The notes under the pieces are model-generated. The model made no database searches. It was not told where the DNA came from and worked only from the letters and a program-made list of their open reading frames with translations. From assembly GCA_014058105.1 (NCBI GenBank), contig JACGCM010001441.1, forward strand, positions 1,674,001 through 1,738,000: a DNA stretch of 64,000 nt. The letters run 5' to 3'. Shown here piece after piece: positions 24,430 to 36,287 of this stretch. How positions within the stretch are numbered: position 1 is the stretch's first letter; the number at the start of each line of letters is the position of its first letter. The stretch comes from Kingdonia uniflora (taxonomy: Eukaryota; Streptophyta; Magnoliopsida; Ranunculales; Circaeasteraceae). The translations under genes were made by a program, and so were the position numbers.

Positions 24430-25130
24430 GATATGTGATCGGTTCGGCCAAAATGGTAAACGATCTACGATATATGAGAGGATTAGTTTGGACGAAGCAG
24501 CAAATGATCCGTAATGTAGTTTAGATGATCGATTTGGCCGAAGCAACAAACGATCCGTAATGTAGTTTAGATGATCAATTTGGCCGAAGCAACAAATGAT
24601 CCATAATATAGTTTAGATGATTTATTTGGCCGAAGCAACAAACGATCTGTAATGTAGTTTAGACGATCGATTTGGCCGAAGCAACAAATGATCTATAATG
24701 TATTTTAGACGATCGATTTGGCCGAAACAACAGATGATTTGTAATGTATTTAGATGATCGATTTGGCCGAAGCAGCACATGATCTGTAATGTAGTTTAGA
24801 TGATCGATTTGGCTGAAGCAACAAATAATATGTTATGTATTTAGATAATTGATTAGGCCGAAGTAATAAACAATCTATAATGTAGTTTAGATTATCGATT
24901 TGGCCAAAGTAACAAATGATCTGTAATGTATTTAGATGATCGATTTGGCCGAAGCAATAAATGATCTGTAATCTGTGTATAAAAGTACTTGTTGGATATA
25001 TTAGAAAAAGTACTGTAAGATAGGGCAATCGAACACAAGTATTTCATTGGTGTAAGATTGATGTAATACGAATGTGTGTAGATAGATCGGTTTGGCCGAA
25101 GCAACAAACGATCTGTAATCTGTGTTTAGA
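24430..25130. repeat. Tandem array of about 47 bp units in element A
   Basis: About a dozen units contain GATCGATTTGGCCGAAGCAA then AATGATCTGTAATGTAGTTT. They run from about 24430 to 24990, with one more copy at about 25085-25125 after a larger repeated segment. The array lies between the antisense gene and the end of pol. Minus-strand translations that repeat LLLRPNRSSK are by-products of the array, not proteins. Confidence 0.85.
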
Positions 25131-25289
25131 AGTACTTGTTGGATATATTAGAAAAGTATTGTAATGTAGAGAAAATACTCAAATGTATGCGGACCAAACG
25201 TAAATCTTTCATTGATGTGAGATCGTCATACAAAATGATAGATTGATTAAAGTAAAGTACACTGTGGCAATTTTTTTATCTATAATACA

Positions 25290-26420
25290 ACTTTAGTCTC
25301 CTTGTGTTCCAAGGATTAGGTATGTGCTCGCCATGCCCGGTGGCGAGGTCGTTGGAACCGAGGCCACTTTTTTTGATAACGACAAAAGGACTTTCCAAAT
25401 TTTTGGATAATTTCCCTATGTTAAGCTCTTTGCGATGTTTGGGGATCTCTCGGAGGACTAGATCCTTGATTTCGAACTCTATATGCCGAACACGTTTGTT
25501 ATAAAATTAGACTAAAGCTTGGTGGTATCTTTCCAAATTCATGACTACTTTATCCCGAGTCTCCGCGATCTAATTTATATTACATGCCAACTGGAATTCG
25601 TTTTCTTCATCGGTTATGGTATGGTCACGGATAAGGTAATGGTATTAAGTAGGGATTATTGCATCTGTACCGTAAGCTAGGAGGAACGGCGTGCATCTTG
25701 TTGAAACTCGGGGTGTAGTTCGATAAGCCCATAACACATGTGGTAACTCTATGACCCAATATCCCTTCTTTTCTGTTAGGCACTTTTTGATCTCATCCAC
25801 GATAGTGCGATTAGTGATTTTGGCCTGACCATTCCCTTGCGGGTAATACGGATTTAAAGGAGAATGTATGATGTTGTGTTGATTGAGGAATTCTATGACT
25901 TTGGAACCAATAAACTGAGGTCCATTGTCGATCCTGATGAGATGGGGGCAGCCAAAATGGATGATGATGTTTACCCAGATGAACTATTTCTACCCACTTG
26001 GTGAAGTAATCTGTTACGACGAAAATATGTTTCCGCTTACCTGGTACAGTAGGAAATTCGTCGACAAGGTCGAGGGCCCATCGTTTAAATAGCCATACAG
26101 CGCTACTGGAATGGAGGTCAAAAGCTAGAGCTTGAATTTGAGGACCATGACGTTGACAAGCATCACATTTGCATACGAGTTTGATTGTTTGGGGTTTCAT
26201 CTTAGGCCAGAAAATGCCTTGGGTAAGAGATCGATTAGCTAGGGATCTTCTAGCTAAGTGGGAACCACAAGTACCTTCAAGTAGTTCGTATAGGAATTTA
26301 TGAGCTTCTTTATGGGATAAGCATTCGAGATACGACGGCCCTGTGACCAAAATCTTGTATAAGAGTCCGTTTTTGACGATGCAATGTTTAGCATTATCAA
26401 GTTGCCCCGTCTTTCAGTGG
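25290..26420 (-). pseudogene. Integrase of element A
   Basis: On the minus strand the H2C2-type zinc region (HKFLYELLEGTCGSH ... CDACQRHG) is followed by the core start FKRWALDLVDEFP and VVTDYFTKWVEIV. After that a frameshift near 25975 moves the second catalytic motif into another frame. The C-terminal part near 25300-25520 (YNKRVRHIEFEIKDLVLREI, then NPWNTRRL) is also frameshifted. Integrase inserts the DNA copy into chromosomes. This copy cannot make an intact enzyme. The same domain is at 57769-58870 in D. Confidence 0.85.
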
Positions 26421-26424
26421 GGTC

Positions 26425-26990
26425 TTAAGGGAGTTCGCCATTGAATTTGTTTTTGGTTCCAATATACTTGAGGAAAGGTCGTCTCCAATCATCATCATCC
26501 TCTTTAACGCCCTCAGTATTAACAAAATTTGAGCCTATGACATTAATGTTGGGGGTCGATAATACTTTGATCTTGAGATATCGAGTTTCTGAGCCAAGGA
26601 CTCCTGCGAGATATGCTAGGAAATCAGAATGTCTATTTTTTATGTGCGGTAAATGTTCGATAGAAATTTTCTTGAATCTTCTCATTCTGTCGGCCACTGC
26701 GGCTGCGTAATCGATCATTTTCTCATTCTTCTGGATTTTTTTGTGTAATGGTTTACGATGAGTAAAGAATCCGTATATACGGACAACTCGGATACTCCAA
26801 TCTCAAGAGCCATATCTAGACCATGAATCATCGCCTCGTACTCGGCTGTATTATTGGTAGCTTCAAAATTTAATCGGATTACCTTTTCGATTCTATCATT
26901 AGAAGGTGTGATTAGCAAGATTCCGATGCCTGATTCTATGGGTCTGGAGGATCCATCAGTCAAAATATGTTATCCCTTTTGAGTTATCTA
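26425..26990 (-). pseudogene. Second RNase H domain of element A
   Basis: The minus strand reads MTDGSSRPIESGIGILLITP, then EYEAMIHGLDMALEIGV and VYTDSLLIVNHY, the pattern of the extra RNase H typical of Tat-lineage Ty3/gypsy elements. The continuation (26718-26425) has MIDYAAAVADRMRRFKKISI. The phase changes once near 26715. Together with the ordinary RNase H upstream in pol, it identifies the lineage. Confidence 0.8.
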
Positions 26991-28330
26991 GTCTACTTTT
27001 TCTTCGACCTATTCTACATGAATCTTTGTGTTGTCTTCTTTCCAATCAGGATCTTCTACGGGGAAGTCCGCAAGGAAATCTTACGGCCTGACCCTTTTCA
27101 GAATGTCAAGGTTTAAAACGGATGCCATTTTCACCAAGAGTGACTGACCATTGCTGGACTCGTCTTGATTTTTCTCATTTAGATAAAATTTCACGTAGAG
27201 GGTAGTTGGTCACTACTCGTACTGAGTGGGCTTAAAAATACTGTCTCAATTTTTGCGAGGTGTACATAAGAGCTAAAAGTAATTTCTTGACCTTACTGTA
27301 TCAGGATTTTGCTAAAGTTAAAGTTTTACTGATGAAGTAGACAGGCTTCAGTAACGGCATGATAAATGGTGAGCTCTTCCCTTCGCTAGGTGTACTTCGC
27401 ACTCTGCCGTCCATTCGAAATCGGGGTCCTTCTTAGATTTCTATTTTGTTGTCCCCTCTCGTAATAAGTTGAACAACCATCGACAGCGATCGAACGATTT
27501 TAAAACAAAACGGTTTATTGCGACAATCTTGCCTATAAACTTCTGGACATCCTTCTTCATTTTTGGAGAAGGCATAGATAATAATCCACGAATAAGATCT
27601 GGATCAGCTTTAATACCGCGCTTGCTGATTAAGTGGCCCCAAAATTTCCCTGACTGGACTCCGAACTAACATTTGTCGGGGTTGAGCCGCATCTTGTAAA
27701 GATGGAAAATATCAAAAGTCGTGCGCAAATATGCTATATGGTCTTCCTTCTCAAGACATTTACACAGTATATCGTCTATATAGACCTCCATTATTTCCAA
27801 GGTGATCTTTGAACATCTGGGTCATCAATCGCTGATAAGTTGCTCCAGCGTTCTTGAGACCGAATGGCGTGACTTTGTAGCAGTATAGGCCATGCTCTGT
27901 AATAAAAGTTGTTTTCTCTTGATCGTCAGGTAGCATAGGTATTTGGTTGTATCCTGATGTGGCATCCATCATGGACAGTAGCTCATGTCCTAATGTAGAA
28001 TCCAACAGGTTATTTATGACAGGGAGTGGAAAACTGTCTTTTGGAGTATGTCTGTTTAAGTTGGTGAAATCCACGCACACCTTGATCTTCCCATTTTTCT
28101 TTGATACTGCTGCAATATTTGATATCCATTCTGGATAATTAGCTTTTTGGATAAAATCAACTTCGATGAGTTTTTTGATCTCTTTGTTGACTTCGTCTCG
28201 AAGTCTTGGTACTAAAGTCCTCTGTCTTTGTTTGATAGCTACGGCGTTTTCTTTCAAGTTGAGTTTGTGACAGGCCAGGTTCGGATTGATACCCGACATC
28301 TCGAGAAACGTCCAAGCGAAGACATCACTA
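26991..28330 (-). pseudogene. Reverse transcriptase/RNase H of element A
   Basis: The best-kept part is 28299-27760, with WISNIAAVSKKNGKIKVCVD and FTNLNRHTPKDSFPLP, then LLSMMDATSGYNQIPM and YCYKVTPFGLKNAGATYQRL. A frameshift just before the catalytic motif changes its context; the correct frame reads VYIDDILCK. Downstream, the thumb and RNase H (INRFVLKSFDRC, VYFISKTLT, RRVQQWSVTLGE) carry several stops. The enzyme would copy element RNA into DNA, but this copy is inactive. Confidence 0.85.
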
Positions 28331-28599
28331 TTTTCCTTAAGGAACTGGAAGATAGTGTTGCGCTCTACTGAGGGCAGATGAGTGCCAATATATGTCCCGT
28401 ACTTGGGTCTATTGATTTCAACGTACTTTATAGTTTCTACGTCGGGTAGATGTTGCCCTGCAGAGTTGACTGTATAGTTCTCTCTAATATTTCATGTTGT
28501 CTTCTATAATTGCTATGCGAGTTGATGTTCGGAAGGTTCTGGCTCAACGACGACAGAATTTTTGTACGCTCGTACTAATTTCTAACTTCCTTTTATCTC

Positions 28600-28960
28600 C
28601 TAAACGCTACCTTCCCATTCAAAATATAATGCCAGGTGATAGGTCGATGGAATAGCATGCTTATTGTGTAACCAACAATGTCTCATTATCCCCAGGTAAC
28701 GGGATTTTGTATTTATAATGTAAAAGACAATGTCGAGTGTTACCGGTTCTGCAGTGATAAGAAGTACAATCTTTCCTACACACTCCTCCTTGGATCTATT
28801 GAAACCACAGATATCAACCTCGCTGGGTTGGACCTTATCGGCGATACGCCAAGGCATATGGTAAGAATAGTTGACATGCCGAACGTTGCAATCATCGAAA
28901 GAGATCCCAGTTCGTTAAGAGCTGGATACTGTAATTAAATGAGCTTCTATCTTGCATGGA
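28600..28960 (-). pseudogene. Protease region of element A, catalytic motif deleted
   Basis: The minus strand has DRSSFNYSIQLLTNWDLF, then CNVRHVNYSYH, then directly ADKVQPSEVDICGFNRSKEE and CWLHNKHAIPSTYH. In element D the matching CDTSHVKFSHH is followed by about 40 residues that include MIDTGSGIEIL before GISGFNSSKEE. Those residues, with the catalytic Asp-Thr-Gly, are missing here. The rest of the region keeps the flanking conserved motifs. Confidence 0.75.
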
Positions 28961-29399
28961 TAAGTCGTGACATTGGGCGACATGCCATCGTTTACTCCTA
29001 TTTGTTTCTTTGACAACATGGGTCTCCATGATATAGCAGAGTGAGATATGGTAGAAATGCTTTTCGGCTGCGGGCTTCTCGACTTGAACAGCTTCGGTGG
29101 GGTTTTTGTAACTCCCGTTCTTATAACTCTCCCCGTCCACTATGTATTCGTGCATTCGTCCATCTGCGAAGATGTATTCTAACAACCATTGTAAGGAAAA
29201 ACATTGCTTTGTCTCATGATGTCGGACCTTATGGTGAATGCAGTATGGTTTGTTCTCTATCGGTTGAAGGTACTGTGCATTGTGGAATATTTTGTCTTTT
29301 TGTTATATAGGGTATATGCTGGCTATAGTCACATTCATCTTTGAAAGATAAGGTTTCGACAAGTTACTCCCTTTTCGAGGTCGCTCGTCGTTGAATTTG

Positions 29400-30646
29400 G
29401 TTTGTTTCCTGCCTCCTCCTTGGTCTAGTGTCTAATTAAAATCAAAACGGTTTGACTGATCTCGAGCTATCAGTGTTGATTTATGAGGTTTCTGCCTGTT
29501 GAACACCATCCGCTCCAGGTCGATGTATCAGTTGACCTTTTCAATTATGTCTTCAATGTTGTTGGCTTGTTGAGGACGAGGTACTCCTTCGCCCATCCAT
29601 CGACGAGTAAAACATTGGTAAAAGCGAAAATATTGATCATCTAGTAGAGCCAATCTACTTTTCAGGCTAATTCCAAGAACTTTTTGGTAAACATCTCAAG
29701 TTTTTCTTCTGGCATCTGTTTGAGGCTGAAAAGAGAATATACATTCTCCTCTTTATAATTCTTGATAAAGAGTTCGCGCAATTGTTTGAAAGTTGTGATG
29801 GATACTTCAGGCAGTGTGTGAACCCATCGTAGGGGTTCGCCTGACAAGCTAGTAAGAAAAAGCCGGCATAGAATGTGGTTAGACGTGGAATGCAGGCCTA
29901 AAACGTCCTAGAACTCTTAAACGTATTCTACTAGATTAATTCCTTTGTACTTTCGGATCTTCAGAGTGTGAAACCCGGTGGGGACCTCACCATCCAATAG
30001 TTTTTGAGATTTTCTGTAATCGGTTGTGGATCCCTTTAGTTGGCATATGTGCTTCGAGCAATTCCTTGATTCACTTTTTAACATGTTCCTGAGTGACATA
30101 TTATCGAGCTGTGATGGTTGGTCGTGTGAGGCACCCTTCTCTAGGGTTGTGGTCACCATTCCCTTCACTTAGATATTCCTTTGCTGGGACTCAAACTCTT
30201 TGAGGTAGATTTTTAGTCTGTCTGACTCCCGTCAGGTCGCCATCTACTTCTTGTTAGATTTCCTAGATCGGGATGGGCTCCATGCCTTGCTGTTAATGGT
30301 TAGATCGGAGCACACCTCCTGTGTGAACGCCCTTCGGAGGAGGTCAAATTCTGTCATGAGCAAAAATCTATGAGCCCTCAGGTTGTACGGTTTTGTTCTT
30401 CTGGGTGACAACCTGCTGACCCTGTAAAACCTTCAGCGTGTCCTGTATACTCATAAGTTTTTGTTGCAAGGTTGCACGCCTTACTGTTTCTGAGTTCAAA
30501 GTGGCCCTTAGGTCTGCTAAAGCTATATTTCTTCCACTTGGGCGATCGGCATGCTCTGACCTAGAGGCGACATTCTGAGAAGAAAAATGATCAGCGGTGT
30601 TTGAGACAATGGGTTTGAGAATTTTGATTCCCACATACGGTGCCAA
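29400..30646 (-). pseudogene. gag of element A
   Basis: The frame begins just after the primer site (30646-30368), with a helical charged stretch (ADLRATLNSETVRRATLQQK) and a stop at 30368. The capsid-like part follows at 30168-29917 (GFHTLKIRKYKGINLVEYV) and 29847-29662 (RWVHTLPEVSITTFKQLREL, then NYKEENVYSLFSLKQMP). These match the retrotransposon gag family in position and motif. Stops and frameshifts separate the parts. Gag forms the particle that packages element RNA. The stretch 28960-29400 holds only weak linker frames. Confidence 0.8.
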
Positions 30647-30647
30647 A
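30630..30647 (-). promoter_or_regulatory. Primer binding site of element A
   Basis: On the minus strand TTTGGCACCGTATGTGGG abuts the 5' LTR. It is the counterpart of TTTGGCGCCGTCTGTGGG in element D. The first nine bases of the D version (TGGCGCCGT) fit the 3' end of a tRNA ending ACGGCGCCA, such as tRNA-Asp. The A copy has two changes. Confidence 0.7.
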
Positions 30648-31382
30648 TGTAATAGCCTAGTTCTGGGATCCGAACTTAGCCTTTACACTAAATTTATTCA
30701 GAACGTTCAAGAACAATTGACAGTAAGCAATAAGATGATTTAGAGTGGAAAACCTTTTAATAGATTAAAAACCACGACCTCTCCTGAGGATTTTGAGAAA
30801 GTGATGATCTTATTGATATTGCTAGTTTATTATAATGATCGTTATGAGAATGTAGGATGATAGAGTAGGAACTTTTCTGTGGTGAATGTTTTATCCCTCA
30901 TCTGCAGTTCTCCAGGACTTCTTATAGGTCCTCTAATATGACCGTTTGACGACCATAAAGTCCCTTAATGATGAACGCTACAAAGTGAGTGTGAGATATT
31001 CTTTGACCAAGTTGTGTAACGTTCTGACCTTTGCTGCTGTACAATAGCTCTATTGCTGACTGTGTGCTTCGCGCAGGTCAAACTGTTGGTGTAGAGGTCG
31101 AAAGTGATGTCTTGAATTGAGGAAAGTTTAGTTACGTCTTTAGTAGTGCTTCCTGTATGCTGATGAGATCGAGGATGAGGCTTGAGTCCGAGATACAAAA
31201 TAAACTATTATAAGACGACTCTCAACCAATAACATGAGTGTCATTAGGGATGAGTGGTATTGGTTGAGAAACTCGTTCCGTACATGTTTATTATTGTGCC
31301 ACGTGTTCTGTTGTTGAGGTCGAAAGTTTGCCAGTAATTCGAAGATGAAACATGAGCCCGATATGGGAAATAAGCCACTACA
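30648..31382 (-). repeat. 5' LTR of element A
   Basis: This 735 bp repeat has TGTAATAGCC at the low end and CCACTACA at the high end on the plus strand. It is homologous to 34-751 throughout. The primer binding site on its inner side makes it the 5' LTR of the minus-strand element. The conserved hairpin block is at 30744-30781. Confidence 0.85.
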
Positions 31383-32179
31383 AAGACTAATTTAGAATAC
31401 GGTTATCGAGTAATATCTAAATCATAATTAAATGTCAAGGACAAATAATTAGAGCTCAAATGGAAATTGACTTAGTCTTATTTATAAAAACTTGGTGTCG
31501 GAGAAATCAATTTTTTGTATTTAGGTGCAATTAGATGTTACATAATAATATTTAGAGGTTTATTGGCACTGATAGCAACATATAGTTCTATAGAATGTTA
31601 GTTCAAAGACAAGCATAATCAACCTATCTTGTGAACCCAACAGACTTCGGGGTGGGACCACTTGCCAGCTAAACATATAATATCCCTCATATTCATAGCA
31701 AATAGGGTCATTTGACTAAATTCTATAGACCTTTATAAAACTTGAGAGCTTAGAACACCCTAGTTCTCTGAATAAGGAACGCAACATCTAGTGGTTTTGA
31801 ATAGCTATCTTGACTAAGACTATATTAAAATGCACTTTAAGGTTAAGATCATCATTTTACAGGGTAAAATTGGGATTTAACGCTTAATAAGACCTCATGA
31901 GTATAAAGCCATGAACATGTACTTCATTGTGCTATATACTATGAACCACAAGTAACGATTGGAAATCATATACTTAAAAATGATTTCATAAGTAATAGGA
32001 TATGAGCATAGTTTACTTACAAGTAACAATTGGGAATCACTGACTTGAATACTATGAATTGCCTTTATGCAAGGAATGTTTATCAAGTACTACTATTGGT
32101 ATTGATTTACATGCATAATAGATGTTGGTGACACTCAGAACATCAAGTATTTCCCATACTGTAATTTCTATTTCAGGTA
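31383..32179. other. Sequence between element A and the copia gag, no gene seen
   Basis: This AT-rich interval contains no supported ORF. No 5' LTR matching the copia 3' LTR (TGTTAGGAGTTGGG) occurs here, so the copia element is truncated or interrupted on this side. TTTCAGGTACCAATAAACTT near 32171 leads into copia gag. Confidence 0.4.
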
Positions 32180-34690
32180 CCAATAAACTTGACCTGTATG
32201 GATACTGAGATCCATCTACTATTGCAGAATCTGGAAAAGACTATTGTTGAGAATAATGAATCTTTAAATAACAAAGTAGGAGCTTTGTTTGGCACCCTCA
32301 CCTCCATAATCAGGAAGGCCCGATAATGGATTACCTTATACTATGATAGTATTATGCGACTGCGGCAAAAAAAAATTATTCGGCTGTGCAACTCCATTAT
32401 AATATCATATGGAGAAATAGTTGAAGTAAATAGAGATATTGAGAATATTCTATTACATTTTTTACGCTTCAAATATTATGCTTTCGAGGCAACATTATAT
32501 ATCACTATGCACGCAGACCTAATTCAAGTTTCCCTCATTTATGAGAAAAACAATGAACTACTGGTTAAGAACCTCAAGCTTTTGCCTACTAAAAGTAAGC
32601 ATGTGACAGGGTCGTACAATGGCGGGTTTAGTGACAGGTGAAGTTACAGACAGGGTCACAACCGTGGATTGACGAGAGGTGATAACAATGGCATGATTAA
32701 ATTTCAGCCATGAGTAACCTGAGGCAAGGGGAACAAGAAGTTCACCGATGGACCAAAATGGAATAGGAAAAATTCTGAAATAGATACGAGATAGTCGGGC
32801 ACGGGATTGCAAGGTACCCCATGCGATCCAAAGAGATCAGCCCCAAACTTATCACGTGATCGCAGCTAGCACAAACCACGTTACGGCAGATTCTACAACT
32901 TTAGATTCCTCCCATGATACCAATGCAACATTGGATTAAGTTCTAAGAATGAACAATAGTAAATTCTCAATAGATGAATGATGTCACCTAGAGAGCATTG
33001 CCAAGTAGTAACTTTACTTGTTGCATAGTAGTAGTTTTGCTTTATTAGTTCTATGATTGAGTGAGTTGAGAACTCTTCAGTGTTTAGTTTAATAGAATAC
33101 TTGTGACATGTACTGGTTTGGTATCTCATCTATGTGAGATTGTTCTTTGATTTTTTTGTGAATTTATTGCTTGGAAAATAGTTAAATTCCATGTATGATA
33201 GTTGATCTACTATATACAACCCGCATATGGATCTATCTGCTCATTAAGCATGACCGATAATCGAATGAGTGACGACACATGTCTAAGAGACATTAGTACC
33301 ACACACTCGATCCTTTTGAGATATGAATATATTTATTGTCTAACCTTGTGCATTAGGGATGGCACGAATATCATTGGCACAACCAACATGATAGAACGCA
33401 CTAAGTGCGTCACGCTATTACTCTTAAATGGTACAATACGGGATATTTAGTCCACTTTATACACTAGTAAATCCAGCCGGATTTTATTGAGTTTAGGAAA
33501 ATACATGATAATGCTTATGACGTAATGAATATCAGAGAAAATGACAGACAAGGTTCTGTGCATTCACTCCATGTCTAAATGTTAGAATATCCTATTGGAA
33601 CGGTTTCCAATATACTCCTTAGGGCTCAGATAGTAAGGAGGATTATCGAGATTACATCTCAACTTTCCTTAAAAGGAAAAAAGATCCAGAGAGTGTATGT
33701 ATAACAATTACTTTCAAGGAAAGTCTATTATTTTATCCTTGTATAACCAAGGTGGAGTGAGATCTTCAGCCTTTGCTCCAAACGCATCTATAGAGACACA
33801 TGTAGATATATCCATCCATATTGTGGCCCACTTGAATATTTATGGTCATAATAGACGCATCTAGGAGATGGTCTTACGTTTGCCTATTATTAAAATCTAG
33901 GAATGCAACGTTAACACGACTTCTCACTTAGATCATTTGATCGCAGGCTCAGTTCCTGGATTAATCGATCAAAGTCGATCGATACGACTTGATGGGGGCT
34001 TAAGAGTGTGACTCACAAGCTTTTGATGATTATTTTACCGCTAAATGGGATAGATGATTGAGCATCATGAGTACCCCATACCATACCCAACTCGGAATTG
34101 GCGGAGAACCTAATCAAGCAATTTTGGATAATCGTTAGGCCACTGTTATTACGATCACAGCTTCCGGCTAATGTGTACGATATGCATTCTTGTTCCCATA
34201 GCACTGATTAGGGTTCGTCCCATAGCAAATCATCAATTTATTTTTTCCCAAAAGCAACTAGTAAATGGGTCGGAGCCTGGTGTCGCCCATCGACAAACAT
34301 TTGGATGTTCTGTACATGTGCCAATCGCACCACAATGTATGAAGATGGGACCCTCAACGCCGTCGGTCTGGTATTATGTGGGTTATGATTTGTATTTATT
34401 ACTGGATATTTGGAACCTACTAGCAACGTATATACTGCATGGCAGATAATTGTCACTTTGATGAGACGATATTCCCAGTATTGGAGGGAGATATGACAGT
34501 CAATGTTGAGGATGTTTCCAAGAGGTCTTGGAAAACATTATCGTTGTCTCATCTAGATCCCTATACATAAGTTAGGTGACAATAAGGTTCAACGGATTGC
34601 AAACCTCCAATAGGTCGTAAATGAATTGCCAGACACATTCATAGACACTATTGAAGTACCGTAAGTGTATGTACCTGCAAGTAATACACC
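32180..34690 (+). pseudogene. copia gag, protease and integrase remains
   Basis: Recognisable pieces are MDTEIHLLL at about 32197 (compare the DAEIHLD motif of plant copia gag) and YEKNNELLVKN in the frame at 32354-32641. CLRDISTTHSILL is at about 33268, where the protease normally has DSxTTH, followed by NMIERTKC and LLNGTI. Integrase pieces follow: YIHPYCGPLEY near 33815, then AENLIKQFWIIVRPLL near 34100. VAHRQTFGCSVHVPIAP, CMKMGPSTP, YVGYD and CHFDETIFP-like text lie at 34280-34480. At least ten in-frame stops and shifts occur, so no protein is expected. Confidence 0.8.
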
Positions 34691-34899
34691 TGCACAACAG
34701 AACGTTCCAGGGGAACTAGTACCGCAACTGAACGTTCTAGGGGAATTAGTAACACAAACAAATCTGAGGCTTGCGCTTAGTGCAAAATACTGTTGGAAGA
34801 AAGTATTATGAGCCGGAGAGCTGCAGAAAATGGGACAAATATGATTAATGGTGTAGTCGGTTCATCGAGGATGGAACCACCTATCGATGAGGCAATAAT

Positions 34900-35740
34900 A
34901 ACTACACGACCAGTTGATGCATTGCGAGACTAGCCCGGGGTGGCACATACGTATGATAATAAAGAGATCTCGATCTATTAAAAGTTTGTAATAAGCACAA
35001 CGTAGGATCATTCAGTAGAGATTTGTCAACAAGGTATTCATATTCGCTGTTGTGCTCACCATCAAGGATGAGGATTCAGAACCACTTATTATAAACAATT
35101 GTGTGTTGTAGTACATTGGCCAAAGTGGGCATCTGGAATCCAAGCGGAGCTCAGCTTGCTAGCATAATGCGAAGTGATACAATTGAGCATGTCGGTTATA
35201 AATGGGAAAGATACGAAAACATGATTAACTCTGATAGATAATTTGGTCAAGGCAAGACTAGTTGTTCAGAAAATCTTTAAGAGATCTGGTATCGATTGCA
35301 ATGTGACCTATTACCCAGTTATGGATGCTATAACGTTTTGGTACTGATCAGTCTGTCAAGTTGTCGAGGACAAGCTAAACATACGTCTGATGTAAATACT
35401 ACGTATTTATATAGGGAACTAGATACAGATATCTACATGAAGCCACATGGGGAGGTATAAGTTTCTGGAAGCAATTAAACCCGACACACGAGGTGTGTAC
35501 GTAATAAAACTAGAAAAGTTATTGTTGACTTGAAGCAATCAGGGCCCATGAGACATAGTAAGTTGACTGAGTATTTGAAAATATAAGACCTTGAGAAAGA
35601 ATTCGAAATATAAGACCTTGGGAAATTAAGTAGTATCTCGATTTGCAAATCGAACATCTTGATAATAGCATACTCATATACCAAACAATATATATCGAAA
35701 AAGTTATCTAACACTTCGATATTGATGTAGCACACAGTGT
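34900..35740 (+). pseudogene. copia reverse transcriptase, 5' part, catalytic motif lost
   Basis: Remnants include DIYMKPHGE near 35430, a YVIKLEK motif near 35495, LKQSGPMRHSKLTEYL near 35530-35579, then a KTLGN motif and CKSNIL-like text followed by the IEKVI region. The usual YVDD catalytic motif should lie between EYL and the LGLQIEH region, but about 50 residues are missing there. A 27 bp direct duplication (35581-35607, 35608-35634) occupies the place. The sequence stops at the TAA of the Harbinger-like insertion and resumes at 39469. Confidence 0.75.
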
Positions 35741-35987
35741 TAAAAGGTCGTTTGTTTTTTTGGGTCTGGGTGGGTTTGAGTCTGAGTGGGTCTGCGTCGA
35801 CTTAGAGGTGTTCACTATCTGAGTGTTTATTTTTTGGGCTAGTTAGATCCAAGTAACATAGACAAATACTAAAATACCCCTCTCAGTTTATAAGCAAACA
35901 CCACCACCTATTCATCACCAATACTAATACTAATACCACCACCACCACCCCTCTGTCACCAACGCCAACACCACATATACATACCAA

Positions 35988-36190
35988 ACACAAATACATA
36001 GAAAATAATATGTATATATAACAAACATAAATACATAGAAAATAACTTGTATATATAGCAAACAAAAATACATAGAAAATAACCTGTATATATAGCAAAC
36101 ACAAAATACATAGAAAATAACCTGTATATATAACAAACACAAATGCATAGAAAAAAAAAATCTATATATAACAAACACAAATACATTGGT
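35988..36190. repeat. Tandem array of about 36 bp units
   Basis: Five to six units of the type CAAACACAAATACATAGAAA followed by ATAACCTGTATATATA lie near the left end of the Harbinger-like element. The overlapping minus-strand translations rich in YIYRLFSMY come from the array and are not proteins. Confidence 0.9.
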
Positions 36191-36287
36191 TCCTAAAATC
36201 AAATAAATATTAACATTAGTTTGAAGCTAATACAAATAAACAAATATCAGAGTCTTAAGAGTTATTACAAATACGCAAAAGTTCCGA

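Larger units (their letters stand above)
34..31382 (-). mobile_element. Element A: Tat-type Ty3/gypsy LTR retrotransposon, interrupted
   Basis: This is a full-length retrotransposon on the minus strand. The 5' LTR is at 30648-31382, followed on the minus strand by a primer binding site, gag, protease, reverse transcriptase/RNase H, a second RNase H, integrase, a tandem array, an antisense gene, a polypurine tract and the 3' LTR at 34-751. A block at 1997-17946 interrupts it. Without that block the element is about 15.4 kb, close to element D. The second RNase H and the antisense gene place it in the Tat lineage. The two LTRs differ at roughly one site in five by eye, so either the insertion is old or the ends come from two events. 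No target duplication is visible (left flank GGTGT, right flank AAGAC). The coding regions are full of stops and frameshifts. Confidence 0.8.

Noticed and set aside
24750..25107. Minus-strand ORFs repeating LLLRPNRSSKLHY look like a repeat protein
   Set aside because: They are translations of the 47 bp tandem array. The period is not a multiple of three, so the frame cycles, and the pattern follows from DNA repetition.
24430..25130. Regular repeats considered as a CRISPR array
   Set aside because: Units are contiguous without unique spacers, no cas genes are present, and the sequence is plant nuclear DNA.
31383..32179. Looked for the 5' LTR of the copia element
   Set aside because: No sequence resembling TGTTAGGAGTTGGG...CCTCAACA is present, so no 5' LTR is claimed.
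35883..36202. Three overlapping minus-strand ORFs with Tyr/Phe/Cys repeats, membrane-like
   Set aside because: They come from the 36 bp tandem array, which is open in several frames. No start context or neighbouring exon supports a gene.
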